Under the pieces are notes generated by a model. That model was given only the letters and a program-made list of their open reading frames with translations, was not told the DNA's origin and did not search any database. The position numbers and the translations under genes were made by a program. From Amycolatopsis methanolica 239 (GTDB taxonomy: Bacteria > Actinomycetota > Actinomycetes > Mycobacteriales > Pseudonocardiaceae), in the NCBI RefSeq assembly GCF_000739085.1, contig NZ_CP009110.1:1054001-1118000 (forward strand): 64,000 bases of DNA. The letters run 5' to 3'. This document shows, piece after piece, positions 25,597-33,557 of this stretch (its first letter is position 1; every line of letters starts with the position of its first letter).

Positions 25597-27653
25597 CGCT
25601 CGTGACGATCCTGAGCGTGCTGGCGATGGCCGGTGGCTGGCACGCGCTGCGGAGGGGCTTGAAGGACCGGGGCAGCCGGCGGAAGAGACCGTCCCGGTGG
25701 GCGGCCGTCGTGGCGGTCGCACTGCTGATGGGCTTCCAGACGACGGTGATGGCGCCATCCGCCACAGCGGCGGCGTGTGGTGACGCACCCAGTCCCGAGC
25801 GGCCCGGTTCCGGCCTGGTGGGTGCTCTCGACCCACCCGCCCGGCACGGTGAGAACGGCAGTGCCTACCTGGACTACAGCTACGCCGGGACGGTCTGGTA
25901 CGTCTACCAGACCGACTGCGGCCCGCTGTCCGGCATCACGAGCCCGAACACGACCATCGACACCTGGGCAGGAAACCAGCTCTTCAACATCGGCAAGAAC
26001 ATCGTGGGTGCGACGAACTCCCTGCACTACACGGTGATGGAGGGCGGGCTACTCAACCCGATCTACAACGCCGTGAAGTCGGGCGCGGAGAAGGTCTACA
26101 ACAACGTCTACGCGCAACTCTTCGGCTTGTTCGCCCTGGTGCTCGCCATCATGATGTTCCGCAACATCTGGCGCGGCGACCTGTCGACGGTGAGCAAACG
26201 CGGGCTCTACGCCCTCGGTGCCGTGTGGCTGGCGGCGTCGTCGATGGCGATGTTGCAGTACTTCGACCCGATCGACCGGGCCATCGTGCAGACCAGCACC
26301 AACATCCAGGCCGGGTTCGTCGACAACTCGGGTGACCGGATCGTCCGCGAAGTGCTGCCGACGGACCTGTACAACCAGGTCATCTACAACAATTGGCTGC
26401 GTGGCGAGTTCGGCGCGCCGGACGCGCCGCAGGCCCAGCAGTTCGGGCGCCCGCTCCTCGACGCGCAGGCCTTCACGTGGACGCAGATCCGCAACGGCGA
26501 CGACGCCAACCAGGGCGTGGTGGACGCGAAGAAGGCCGCGTACAAGAACATCTCCACACAGCTGGGGCCCGCGACCCAGTACTTCACGGGTGAGGGCGGC
26601 AGCCGGACGGGGTCCGGGTTCCTCGCGCTCGGCCAGAGCCTGGTCTACGCGTTGTTCCAGCTGCTGGCCAAGGCTTCGGTGTTGCTGGCTCAGGTGCTGA
26701 TCCGGCTGTTCGTCCTGACGGCGCCGTTGATCGGCCTGGTGGCCCTGGTCCATCACGACATCCTGCGTCGCGTGGCGCGGTTGCTCGGGGCGGTCGGCTT
26801 CAACCTGCTCGTCCTCTCCGTGCTCGCCGGCGTGCACGCCCTTCTCCTGCAGGCGATCTTCGCCGCGGGGAACTCGCTGTCGATCCTCACCCAGATGGTC
26901 ATGGCGGGCCTCGTGACCGTCCTGCTGTTCCTCGTCGGCAGGCCCGTTCGCCGTCTGTGGCAGATGGTCGAAATGTCCGTCGGCATGGTGGGGTCCTCCA
27001 TTCCGGCCCCCAGTGGTGGCCTGTTCAGCCGCTTCCGCAAGAAGCAGGGGCCGACGCCGCAGGACGAGTTCTGGGAGAGCGTCCGCGAGGGCGAGGAGAG
27101 CGAGGTCGCCAGCCCGACCGGCTCGGCGGGCCGCGGGCGTCCCGAGGCGACCGTCTTCGCCACGGCCCAGCGTCTCGACGGCGCCGGCGCCATGGCCGCC
27201 CGTCCCGCCGCCGCCTGGTCCGGTGCGCCCTGGCCTGGTGGCGGGCCGGCGTTGCCCGGGCACGCCAGGCCGGGCCTGCCCGCCGGCGGCGGCCACCAGC
27301 CCGCGTACGCCGGCTACGCACCGGAGGGCGCGGACCCGGACGCGTTCGTCTACTCCGCCCCGCCCGGCACCACCCGCCGCGCGGACGGCTGGATGCCGCC
27401 CGTCGCGCAGCGGCCCAGCCGCCGCGTCGACACCTCGCCCGTCTACGACCGCGGCTGGGACGAACCCGACCCCGTCGTCGTCCCGTCGCGCATCTCGCGG
27501 CCGGGCATGAGCGCCACCCCCGCCCAGCGGCCGGAACCGCGCCGCGCCGGGCAGGAACTCGTCGGCGGCAAGCCGGTCCACGTGCTGTACCGGCCCTCGC
27601 GCGGGCTCGAGGTGCGCGACGACTCCCGTGACACCGACCGGATCGTGCGGTGA
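25593..27653 (+). CDS. VirB6/TrbL-like polytopic membrane protein
   Basis: A 686-residue protein overlapping the ATPase stop (ATGA). After a membrane/signal segment (~35-60, ending 'MAPSATAAACG') comes an extracellular part with Cys residues, then helices near 168-190, 203-222 and at least four between ~350 and ~465 ('VLLAQVLIRLFVLTAPLIGLVALVHHDI', 'LLVLSVLAGVHALLLQAIFAAG', 'MVMAGLVTVLLFLVGRPV'). The last ~200 residues are a Pro/Ala/Arg-rich disordered cytosolic tail. The arrangement matches the channel-forming VirB6/TrbL/TcpH component of Gram-positive T4SS. The tail could recruit substrate; that is inference. Confidence 0.82.
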   Translation: MTLVTILSVLAMAGGWHALRRGLKDRGSRRKRPSRWAAVVAVALLMGFQTTVMAPSATAAACGDAPSPERPGSGLVGALDPPARHGENGSAYLDYSYAGTVWYVYQTDCGPLSGITSPNTTIDTWAGNQLFNIGKNIVGATNSLHYTVMEGGLLNPIYNAVKSGAEKVYNNVYAQLFGLFALVLAIMMFRNIWRGDLSTVSKRGLYALGAVWLAASSMAMLQYFDPIDRAIVQTSTNIQAGFVDNSGDRIVREVLPTDLYNQVIYNNWLRGEFGAPDAPQAQQFGRPLLDAQAFTWTQIRNGDDANQGVVDAKKAAYKNISTQLGPATQYFTGEGGSRTGSGFLALGQSLVYALFQLLAKASVLLAQVLIRLFVLTAPLIGLVALVHHDILRRVARLLGAVGFNLLVLSVLAGVHALLLQAIFAAGNSLSILTQMVMAGLVTVLLFLVGRPVRRLWQMVEMSVGMVGSSIPAPSGGLFSRFRKKQGPTPQDEFWESVREGEESEVASPTGSAGRGRPEATVFATAQRLDGAGAMAARPAAAWSGAPWPGGGPALPGHARPGLPAGGGHQPAYAGYAPEGADPDAFVYSAPPGTTRRADGWMPPVAQRPSRRVDTSPVYDRGWDEPDPVVVPSRISRPGMSATPAQRPEPRRAGQELVGGKPVHVLYRPSRGLEVRDDSRDTDRIVR

Positions 27654-27658
27654 TGTAG

Positions 27659-28255
27659 ATGCCGATCCGCACCAACCGCGGCCGCGCCGCCGTCTACCGC
27701 CGCATCTGGGGTTTCCCCCTGCGCTCGCCCGCCCACCTCGTCGGCACCGCCGTCGCGGTGATCGCGTTGATCGTGGCCATCGGCATCGTCGTGCCGCAGC
27801 TCCTCGGCAACCCCAACCGCTCGGGGCCGGAACCGGTCCGCATCCAGGACCCCGGCGCGAGCAGCAGCCCGACCAGCGCGGGCTCCTCGCCGGCCCCGAT
27901 GTCGACCCGGCTCACCGCGCCCCTGCTGCAGCCGACCTCCGCCGTGCCGGATCCGGCGGCCCTGCAGACCGCGAAGCAGTGGGCCACCGCGTGGGCCACC
28001 CACCCGGCAGGCATGACCACCGCGCAGTGGCTGGAGGGCCTCCGTCCACTCACGACGGAGGAGTACCTGCCGGAGATGTCCACTGTGGACCCGGCGAACA
28101 TCCCGGCCACCCGGGTCACCGGCGAACCCACCGTCACGAAGTCCTACACCAGTTCCGTCGAGGTGCTCGTCCCGACGGACGGCCCGAAGCTGTCGATCAC
28201 TGTCGCGAAGACCCCGTCCGGCTGGCTCGTCACCGGCTACGACCAGGCGAGCTGA
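27659..28255 (+). CDS. TcpC/VirB8-like membrane-anchored protein
   Basis: A 198-residue bitopic protein starting at ATG 27659. A basic N-terminus precedes one TM helix (~27-47), a Ser/Pro linker (~60-90) and an extracellular domain of ~110 residues ('TAKQWATAWATHPAGMTTAQWLEGLRPLTTEEYLP' region, then beta-rich 'SYTSSVEVLVPTDGPKLSITVAKT'). Strand-rich NTF2-like C-terminal domains on a single helix are characteristic of TcpC/VirB8/Orf13 scaffold proteins. It sits between the VirB6-like and the cell-wall hydrolase genes, as in Tn916- and pCW3-type systems. Spacing to neighbours is 5 and 3 bp. Confidence 0.78.
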   Translation: MPIRTNRGRAAVYRRIWGFPLRSPAHLVGTAVAVIALIVAIGIVVPQLLGNPNRSGPEPVRIQDPGASSSPTSAGSSPAPMSTRLTAPLLQPTSAVPDPAALQTAKQWATAWATHPAGMTTAQWLEGLRPLTTEEYLPEMSTVDPANIPATRVTGEPTVTKSYTSSVEVLVPTDGPKLSITVAKTPSGWLVTGYDQAS

Positions 28256-28258
28256 TCC

Positions 28259-29257
28259 ATGCGGCTGGGTGTCCTCGTCGGCGTTCTCGTCGCCGTCCTC
28301 TTCGCCGGGGTCGCGACCGTCGGTGTCGTGACGAAGGTCGTCAGCGACCAGCAGCAGGCCCAGATGCAGGCCGCCTACACCAACGTCAGCTGCGACGCGG
28401 CGATCGGCCCGAGCGTGCCGGGCACCGACCAAGGTGCCGCGCAGGCCGGGAAGCTCAACGACGAGCAGCGCTACATCATCAGCCAGATCATCGAGATCGG
28501 CAAGCAGCGCGGCCTGTCGCCGCGCGCGTGGCAGATCGCGATCCAGGCCGGCATGACCGAGTCCGGCATGCGGAACCTGAACTACGGCGACCGCGACTCG
28601 CTGGGCATCTTCCAGATGCGCCCGTCGATGGGCTGGGGCACGGTCGCGCAGCTGCAGGACATCCCGTACCAGATCAACAAGTTCTACAACGTCCTGCTCA
28701 CCGTGCCGGACTGGGACAAGCAGCGTCCCGGCGCGTCGGCGCAGGACGTCGAGCGGTCCGCGTTCCCCGAGCGCTACCACAAGTGGGAGCAGATGGCGGC
28801 CCACCTGGTCGAGAACCTGGGCCAGGTCGCGGACATGGTCGGCTGCGGGCAGAGCGCGGGCCTGGTGCTGCCGCCGAACAACGCCGCGGCCGCCGCGATC
28901 CAGTTCGCGCTGGGGGAGCAGGGCAAGCCGTACGTGTGGGGCGCGACGGGGCCGAACTCCTACGACTGCTCCGGCTTGATGCTGCGGGCCTACGAGGCGG
29001 CGGGCATCACGCTCAGCCGGGTGTCGCGGGACCAGTACAAGAACGGCGCGATGCTTCCCGTGCGTGACGCCCAGCCCGGTGACCTGCTCTTCTGGGCGTA
29101 CGACCCGTCGAACCCGGCGACCATCCACCACGTCGCGATGTACCTTGGCGACGGGAAGATCGTGGAGGCCCAGCAGACCGGCGTGCCGGTGCACACCCGG
29201 AAGGTTTCCTGGAACGAAGACGAGCTTGTGCCGCAGGCAGTCCGGCCCGGCGTGTAG
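28259..29257 (+). CDS. Membrane-anchored lytic transglycosylase-like / NlpC-P60 hydrolase
   Basis: A 332-residue wall hydrolase. An N-terminal TM/signal anchor (~5-28) is followed by a transglycosylase-like region with Glu101 in 'QAGMTESGMRN' and 'DRDSLGIFQMRPSMGWG' (SLT-type GIFQ motif), then a C-terminal NlpC/P60 peptidase (~205-332) with catalytic Cys237 in 'YDCSGL' and His290/291 in 'TIHHVAMYLG'. Two wall-cutting domains in one protein are typical of VirB1/TcpG/Orf14 enzymes that open peptidoglycan for a T4SS. It is the sixth gene of the operon. Confidence 0.92.
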   Translation: MRLGVLVGVLVAVLFAGVATVGVVTKVVSDQQQAQMQAAYTNVSCDAAIGPSVPGTDQGAAQAGKLNDEQRYIISQIIEIGKQRGLSPRAWQIAIQAGMTESGMRNLNYGDRDSLGIFQMRPSMGWGTVAQLQDIPYQINKFYNVLLTVPDWDKQRPGASAQDVERSAFPERYHKWEQMAAHLVENLGQVADMVGCGQSAGLVLPPNNAAAAAIQFALGEQGKPYVWGATGPNSYDCSGLMLRAYEAAGITLSRVSRDQYKNGAMLPVRDAQPGDLLFWAYDPSNPATIHHVAMYLGDGKIVEAQQTGVPVHTRKVSWNEDELVPQAVRPGV

Positions 29258-29270
29258 AAGGTGGTGCCCC

Positions 29271-30353
29271 GTGGCGAAGAAGTTCGGTAAGCGCAACAAG
29301 AAGCCGGCGCAACTCAACGACCTGTTCGGCGCCCCGCCGCCCCCGCCGCGGCCGGGTCCGCCGGCGTCGAGCACGCCCCTGGCGGACTACCTGTCGCAGG
29401 GGTTGCCGGGGGTGGACGAGGGTTACGTCGTGCTGCCGCGTTCGCTGGCGGAGTCGATGTCGCTGCCGTGGCAGCAGCAGATGGCCGGGTTGCTGTCGCA
29501 GTTCCACCAGACGCACCGGTCGCTGTCGTGGCCGGTCTACCGCACCGTGCCGTCGCGCTACGAGAAGCTCGTCGACCTGGACGAGGAGCAGCTCGCCGAG
29601 GTCGGGTACCTGGTCGAGATCGACGCCGACGGCGACATGGTCTACCGCGAGCGCAGCGGGCGGAAGGTGGAGGAGCCGGAGAACACGACGGTCCTGGTGC
29701 CCTGCCTCGACCCGATCCCGCCGCGCGGGCAGGCCCGCCGCGAGGCCGCGGCGCCCGCCCCGGACCCGGAGGCCCCCCGCGCCGCGCCGATGATCATCCC
29801 GCCGGCGCCGGTGTGGCGGACCACGCCGACCACGCCGTCACCCGAGGTGCCGCCGCTGCCGGAGCCGCCGAAGAAGCTCGCCGCGCCACGCACACCACCC
29901 GAGGCCGGTCCGGCCGCCGCGCCGGCGGGAGGCGCGGTGCCGGGCACGCCCGGCCCGGCTGCGCCCGACGCCGGTCCGGGCGCTGTGCCTTCGGGAGCTG
30001 CGATGCCGGGTCCGCTCGGCCCCGCCGCCCCCGATGCCGGCCCGGCCGCGGCGCCGGCGGGAGGCGCGATGCCGGGCCAGGGCACGCCACCCGAGCAGCG
30101 CGTGACGGACCCGAAGGCCTGGCGCACGTTGGAGCCCCAGGAGGAGCCGCCCCGGTTCACCGAGCCGCTGCCCCCGCAGCCCCAGCCGACCCCCGCGGCC
30201 GGCATCCCGCTCACCAGGGCCACCGACCCGGAGCCGACGCCGCCGCAGGGCACACCCCAGGTGAACCGCGACTGGTTCGAGCCGGACAACCCGGAGCACG
30301 AGTTCGGCCCGACCGGTCAGCCGACGGAGCTGCCGTACCGATACCGCCCCTGA
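29271..30353 (+). CDS. Proline/alanine-rich accessory protein of the T4SS-like operon
   Basis: A 360-residue protein from GTG 29271 (SD 'gaaggtgg'). A basic N-terminus (AKKFGKRNKK) is followed by a folded region (~35-140: 'LPRSLAESMSLPWQQQMAGLLSQFHQTHRSLSWPVYR' and 'LVEIDADGDMVYRERSGRKV') and a disordered Pro/Ala tail. The tail holds three tandem copies of a ~22-residue unit (codons 212-233, 234-255 and a shorter third; core 'AGPAAAPAGGA.PG'). No enzyme motif is seen. In position it corresponds to unassigned genes at the end of similar actinobacterial clusters. It might link the machine to DNA or the wall (inference). Confidence 0.75.
   Translation: MAKKFGKRNKKPAQLNDLFGAPPPPPRPGPPASSTPLADYLSQGLPGVDEGYVVLPRSLAESMSLPWQQQMAGLLSQFHQTHRSLSWPVYRTVPSRYEKLVDLDEEQLAEVGYLVEIDADGDMVYRERSGRKVEEPENTTVLVPCLDPIPPRGQARREAAAPAPDPEAPRAAPMIIPPAPVWRTTPTTPSPEVPPLPEPPKKLAAPRTPPEAGPAAAPAGGAVPGTPGPAAPDAGPGAVPSGAAMPGPLGPAAPDAGPAAAPAGGAMPGQGTPPEQRVTDPKAWRTLEPQEEPPRFTEPLPPQPQPTPAAGIPLTRATDPEPTPPQGTPQVNRDWFEPDNPEHEFGPTGQPTELPYRYRP
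29904..30080 (+). repeat. Tandem 66-bp (22-codon) repeats inside the Pro/Ala-rich gene
   Basis: Two complete 66-bp units (29904-29969, 29970-30035) and a partial third (30036 to ~30080) are in frame. Copies 1 and 3 are most alike ('gcgccggcgggaggcg' present in both), copy 2 more diverged, so the array may vary in number between strains. Confidence 0.8.
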
Positions 30354-30403
30354 CCGGCGCGGTGCCGCTGGCGCCGTCCGCCGCTGGGTGCGAAGCTCGG
30401 TGC

Positions 30404-30601
30404 ATGGCGAAGAGCAAGGACCCGAACCCGGACCAGGGCTGGTACTACAACACCCGCACCGGCGAGGTCGAGCACCTCGAGCGGTCGCGGTCCATCGACC
30501 TCCTCGGCCCCTACCCCGACGAGGCCACGGCCAAGCGTGCGCTCGAGATCGCCCGTGAGCGCACCAAGAAGGCCGACGAGGAAGACGCCAAGTGGCGCTG
30601 A
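30404..30601 (+). CDS. Small SPOR-like conserved protein
   Basis: A 65-residue soluble protein starting at ATG 30404. It begins 'MAKSKDPNPDQGWYYNTRTGEVE' and ends in a charged helix (AKRALEIARERTKKADEEDAKW). The 'WYYNTRTGEVE ... GPYPDEATAKRALE' pattern resembles the small SPOR-domain-type proteins widespread in actinobacteria; SPOR domains bind denuded glycan strands in other bacteria, though a cytosolic form with no signal cannot do this directly. It is 50 bp after the Pro/Ala-rich gene and just before the terminator, so it may be the last gene of the secretion-like operon or a separate small gene. Confidence 0.8.
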   Translation: MAKSKDPNPDQGWYYNTRTGEVEHLERSRSIDLLGPYPDEATAKRALEIARERTKKADEEDAKWR

Positions 30602-30608
30602 CGTGACA

Positions 30609-30638
30609 GGGCCCCGGACCGCAGCCGGTCCGGGGCCC
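30609..30638. terminator. Bidirectional hairpin terminator
   Basis: A perfect 12-bp GC-rich stem (gggccccggacc at 30609-30620, complement 30627-30638) with a 6-nt loop closes the secretion-like operon (last stop 30601) and lies before the 3' end of the convergent gene at 30652. Confidence 0.88.
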
Positions 30639-30651
30639 TTCTCGAAAAACC

Positions 30652-31044
30652 TCAGCAGTCGCGCAGTGCGGGGCTCTGGTTGCGCAGCTGGCCGGCCGGC
30701 GAGATGAACTCCCGGTACGCGTCGCTGTCCACGGCGGCCGGGCGGAAGGCCGCGACGCGGTGGCAGTTCTGGAACGCCAGCTTCATGCCGAAGTGCCGCT
30801 CCAGCCCACCGCGGATCGCGTCCGAAGCCAGCGCCCGCAGCAGCTGGCCCCGCTCCTTCTCGCTCGGCGGCGGGGTCGCGTGGTCGGCGAAGTCGGCGGC
30901 GCCGCCCTCGAGGTCCGCGGCCACTTCGCTGATCACCTGCCACGCGTAGGGCAGCGAGTCGCGCACGCAGGCGACGAACTCGGCGTCGCTCACCTCACCG
31001 GATTCGGCGCGGGCGAGCAGGTCGGCGGGTACATCGAGGGACAT
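30652..31044 (-). CDS. SCO5389-family conserved protein
   Basis: A 130-residue cytosolic protein matching the actinobacterial SCO5389 family: 'MSLDVPADLLARAESGEVSDAEFVACVRDSLPYAW' type start, then 'GQLLRALASDAIRGGLERHFG' (about residues 65-85) and the C-terminal 'NQSPALRDC'. Two Cys (26 and the last residue) and His residues are conserved-looking. Function unknown. It lies 21 bp downstream of the CooC-like ATPase on the same strand, so they are probably an operon; the same pairing is found in Streptomyces (from memory), suggesting joint function. Confidence 0.85.
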   Translation of the reverse strand: MSLDVPADLLARAESGEVSDAEFVACVRDSLPYAWQVISEVAADLEGGAADFADHATPPPSEKERGQLLRALASDAIRGGLERHFGMKLAFQNCHRVAAFRPAAVDSDAYREFISPAGQLRNQSPALRDC

Positions 31045-31065
31045 CGTGCTCCTTTCGATTTCTTC

Positions 31066-32028
31066 CTACGCCCCGGCCAGCGCTGGCGGGCCGGGCACGA
31101 ACTCGGGGTCCACCTGCTCGGCCAGGTCCACTCCCGCGCGCTCGTTGCCCCACGACCGGGCGTTGCGCAGGTGGAACTCGACGGCCTGGCGGTGGAACTT
31201 CGCCCAGTCCCGCGGTGTGGCATCCACAGTGGACTGGATGGTGGCGAGGGCGTCCAGGTTGTGCGGCTCAAGCGCGGTGATCGGCCGCGCCCGGCCGCGC
31301 TCGGCGGCGCGCACGTGCGACGATCCGGACAGCCAGCACAGCAGGTCCGAACCCAGCTGGTCGCGCAGGAACTCGACGTCCTCGTCGTCGGTGACCTTGT
31401 TCCCGACCACCGCGAGCCGCACGCCGAAGTCACGCGCGTACTCGGCGTACTGCCGGTACACGCCGACGCTGCGCAGCGTCGGCTCGCACACCAGGAACGT
31501 CACGTCGAAGCGGGTGAACAGGCCGGAGGCGAACGCGTCGGCCCCGGCGGTCATGTCCATCACCACGTACTCGCCCGTGTCGTCGACCAGGTGGTTCAGC
31601 AGCAGCTCCGCCGCGCCGACCTTCGAGTGGTAGCAGGCCACCCCCAGGTCGTCCTCGGTGAACTGTCCGGTCACGCCCAGCCGCACCCCGGCGACGTCGC
31701 GGAAGCACGCCGCGAAGACCGGGTTGTCCTCGAACGGCCGCACCAGCCGCGAACCGCGCCCCGGCGGCGTCGTCTTGATCATCGCCTCGGCGCTCGTGAT
31801 CCGCGGGTTGTCGCCGCGCAGCCAGTCCTTGATCAGGGGGAGGTGCTCGCCGAGCGTCGGCAGCGCGGCCGCCTCCTCCGCGGAGGCACCCAGCGCGACG
31901 GCGAGGTGCTGGTTGATGTCGGCGTCGATGGCCAGGACGGGGTGGCCGGAACCGGTGAGATAAGCAGCGAACAGGGAGGTCAGCGTCGTCTTCCCGCTTC
32001 CGCCCTTGCCGACAAAGGCGACTTTCAC
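31066..32028 (-). CDS. CooC/ParA-like P-loop ATPase
   Basis: A 320-residue protein of the MinD/ParA/CooC superfamily. The deviant Walker A 'GKGGSGKTT' is at residues 7-15 with signature Lys8, and 'LAIDADINQHLAVALG' (~32-48) is the CooC-type switch. 'VVMDMTAGADAFASGLFTRFD' carries Walker B. CooC-type ATPases insert metals into enzymes; others position proteins or DNA. GTG 32028 is chosen because AAGGG lies 10 nt upstream; ATG 32046 (six codons earlier) is possible. The inverted repeat at 32053-32071 covers its promoter. It pairs with the SCO5389-like gene. The client is unknown. Confidence 0.85.
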   Translation of the reverse strand: MKVAFVGKGGSGKTTLTSLFAAYLTGSGHPVLAIDADINQHLAVALGASAEEAAALPTLGEHLPLIKDWLRGDNPRITSAEAMIKTTPPGRGSRLVRPFEDNPVFAACFRDVAGVRLGVTGQFTEDDLGVACYHSKVGAAELLLNHLVDDTGEYVVMDMTAGADAFASGLFTRFDVTFLVCEPTLRSVGVYRQYAEYARDFGVRLAVVGNKVTDDEDVEFLRDQLGSDLLCWLSGSSHVRAAERGRARPITALEPHNLDALATIQSTVDATPRDWAKFHRQAVEFHLRNARSWGNERAGVDLAEQVDPEFVPGPPALAGA

Positions 32029-32052
32029 AGTGCGCGCACCCTTCATATAGAT

Positions 32053-32071
32053 GAAAACGATATCGCTTTTC
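32053..32071. promoter_or_regulatory. Inverted repeat upstream of the CooC-like ATPase gene
   Basis: GAAAACGATATCGCTTTTC is a near-perfect palindrome (one extra base in the right arm) placed directly upstream of the ATPase start and ~85 bp before the divergent RNB gene. AT-rich and symmetrical, it stands out in this GC-rich DNA and resembles metal-responsive repressor sites in format; the regulator is not known. Confidence 0.5.
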
Positions 32072-32153
32072 GACGGTGTGCGGGCAAGATACACCCGTCC
32101 GGCTCAACCCCGAACGGGCGACCGGAACGGCCATACCGGGTTAGGGTCTAGGT

Positions 32154-33557
32154 GTGCCCCACCTCGTGACCAGCACGAACTCGGCGGACGGCGGGTTCGC
32201 CCGGCTGCGCGCCGAGTTCGAGCTGCCGGAGGACTTCGACCCGGCCGTACTGGCCGAGGCCGAGGGCGTCGTGATGGACCCGTCCGGACTGACCGCCGAC
32301 CGCGCCGACGCGACCGAACTGCCCCTGGTCACGCTCGATCCGCCCGGCGCGAAGGACCTCGACCAGGCCATCCTCATCGAGCGGCGTGCCGGCGGCTTCC
32401 GCGTGCACTACGCGATCGCCGACCTCGCCGCGTTCGTCGCGCCGGGCGGCCCGATCGACCGTGAGGCCCGTCGCCGCGGCCAGACCCTCTACCTGCCCGA
32501 CGGCACCGTGCCGCTGCACCCGCCGGTGCTGTCCGAGGGCGCGGCGAGCCTGCTGCCGCGCGAGGTCCGGCCCGCCGTGCTGTGGACCCTCGACCTCGAC
32601 CGCGACGGCGAACTCGCGCGCGCCACCGTGCGCCGCGCGCTCGTCCGCTCCACCGAACAACTCGACTACGCGACCGAGGACCCGGCCGCGCCGCACCCGT
32701 CGATCGCCGCCCTGCCCGAGCTGGGCACGCTCCGCCGCGAACTGGCGGTGCGCCGCGGCGCGGTCGAACCGCAGCTGCCCGACCGGATCATCGGCGCGAA
32801 CGGTGGCGACTGGGTGCTCGGTATGCGGCCGCGCACGAGACTCGAGGCCTGGAACGCCGAGATCTCCCTGCTCACCGGGATGGCCGCGGCGCGGATGATG
32901 ATCGACGCGAAGATCGGCCTGCTGCGCACCCTGCCCGAGCCGGACGCCGAAACCCTCAACTGGCTGCGCGGCGCGGCCCCCGCGCTGGGCATCGGCTGGC
33001 CCGGCGGGACGAGCGTGGCCGAGCTCCTCGCCGGGCTCGATCCGGCCCAGCCGGAGTCGATGGCCTTCTACACCGACACCACCCGCCTGCTGCGCGGCGC
33101 CGGATACACCACCTTCGACGGCGAACTGCCCGAGGTCGTCACGCACGCCGGCATCGGCGCCCCGTACGCGCACGTCACCGCCCCCATCCGGCGGCTGGCG
33201 GACCGGTTCGCCACCGAGGTCTGCCTGGCTGTCAGTGCCGGCGATCCGGTTCCCGCGTGGACCCGCAGCGCGCTGACCGAGCTGCCCGGCCTGATGAGCG
33301 CGTCGGACCTGCTCGCCGCGCGGGTGGAGAAGGCCTGTCTGGACCAGGTCGAGGCGTGGATGCTGGCCGACCGCGTCGGCGAGGCCTTCGAGGCGGTCGT
33401 CCTGCGGGCGGAGGAGAACCGCGCGGAGATCCTGCTGGCCGATCCGCCGGTGATGGCGCGGTGTGCGGGGGAGAACCTGCCGGAGGGCCGCCGCATCAGC
33501 GTCCGGCTCACCGCCGTGGACGTCGACAAGCGGAAGGTGTCGTTCGAGCGGGCATGA
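32154..33557 (+). CDS. RNB-domain (RNase II/R family) ribonuclease
   Basis: A 467-residue protein consisting mainly of the RNB catalytic domain plus a short C-terminal S1-like end. The active-site signature is D62-x5-D68-x-D70-Q71 ('DPPGAKDLDQA'); in E. coli RNase II the last position is Asp. Gln there appears common in actinobacterial members (from memory), so activity is not excluded. Other landmarks: 'YAIADLAAFV', 'PHPPVLSEGAASLLP' region, and 'YAHVTAPIRRLADRF' (RNA-binding/catalytic Arg). Cold-shock domains are absent. GTG 32154 follows TAGGGT at 32142-32147 by 6 nt, as in leaderless genes. It is followed by two genes with ATGA overlaps. Confidence 0.9.
   Translation: MPHLVTSTNSADGGFARLRAEFELPEDFDPAVLAEAEGVVMDPSGLTADRADATELPLVTLDPPGAKDLDQAILIERRAGGFRVHYAIADLAAFVAPGGPIDREARRRGQTLYLPDGTVPLHPPVLSEGAASLLPREVRPAVLWTLDLDRDGELARATVRRALVRSTEQLDYATEDPAAPHPSIAALPELGTLRRELAVRRGAVEPQLPDRIIGANGGDWVLGMRPRTRLEAWNAEISLLTGMAAARMMIDAKIGLLRTLPEPDAETLNWLRGAAPALGIGWPGGTSVAELLAGLDPAQPESMAFYTDTTRLLRGAGYTTFDGELPEVVTHAGIGAPYAHVTAPIRRLADRFATEVCLAVSAGDPVPAWTRSALTELPGLMSASDLLAARVEKACLDQVEAWMLADRVGEAFEAVVLRAEENRAEILLADPPVMARCAGENLPEGRRISVRLTAVDVDKRKVSFERA

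Noticed and set aside
22546-25836. Very long open frame (~1,096 codons) antisense to the VirB4-like ATPase gene
   Set aside because: Composition is Arg/His/Gln/Val-rich as expected from the reverse strand of GC-biased codons; no domain, no SD, and the sense frame is clearly coding.
32337-32366. RNB protein as a dead enzyme because of Asp-to-Gln
   Set aside because: The other three acidic residues are intact and this variant seems common in actinobacterial members, so inactivity is not supported.
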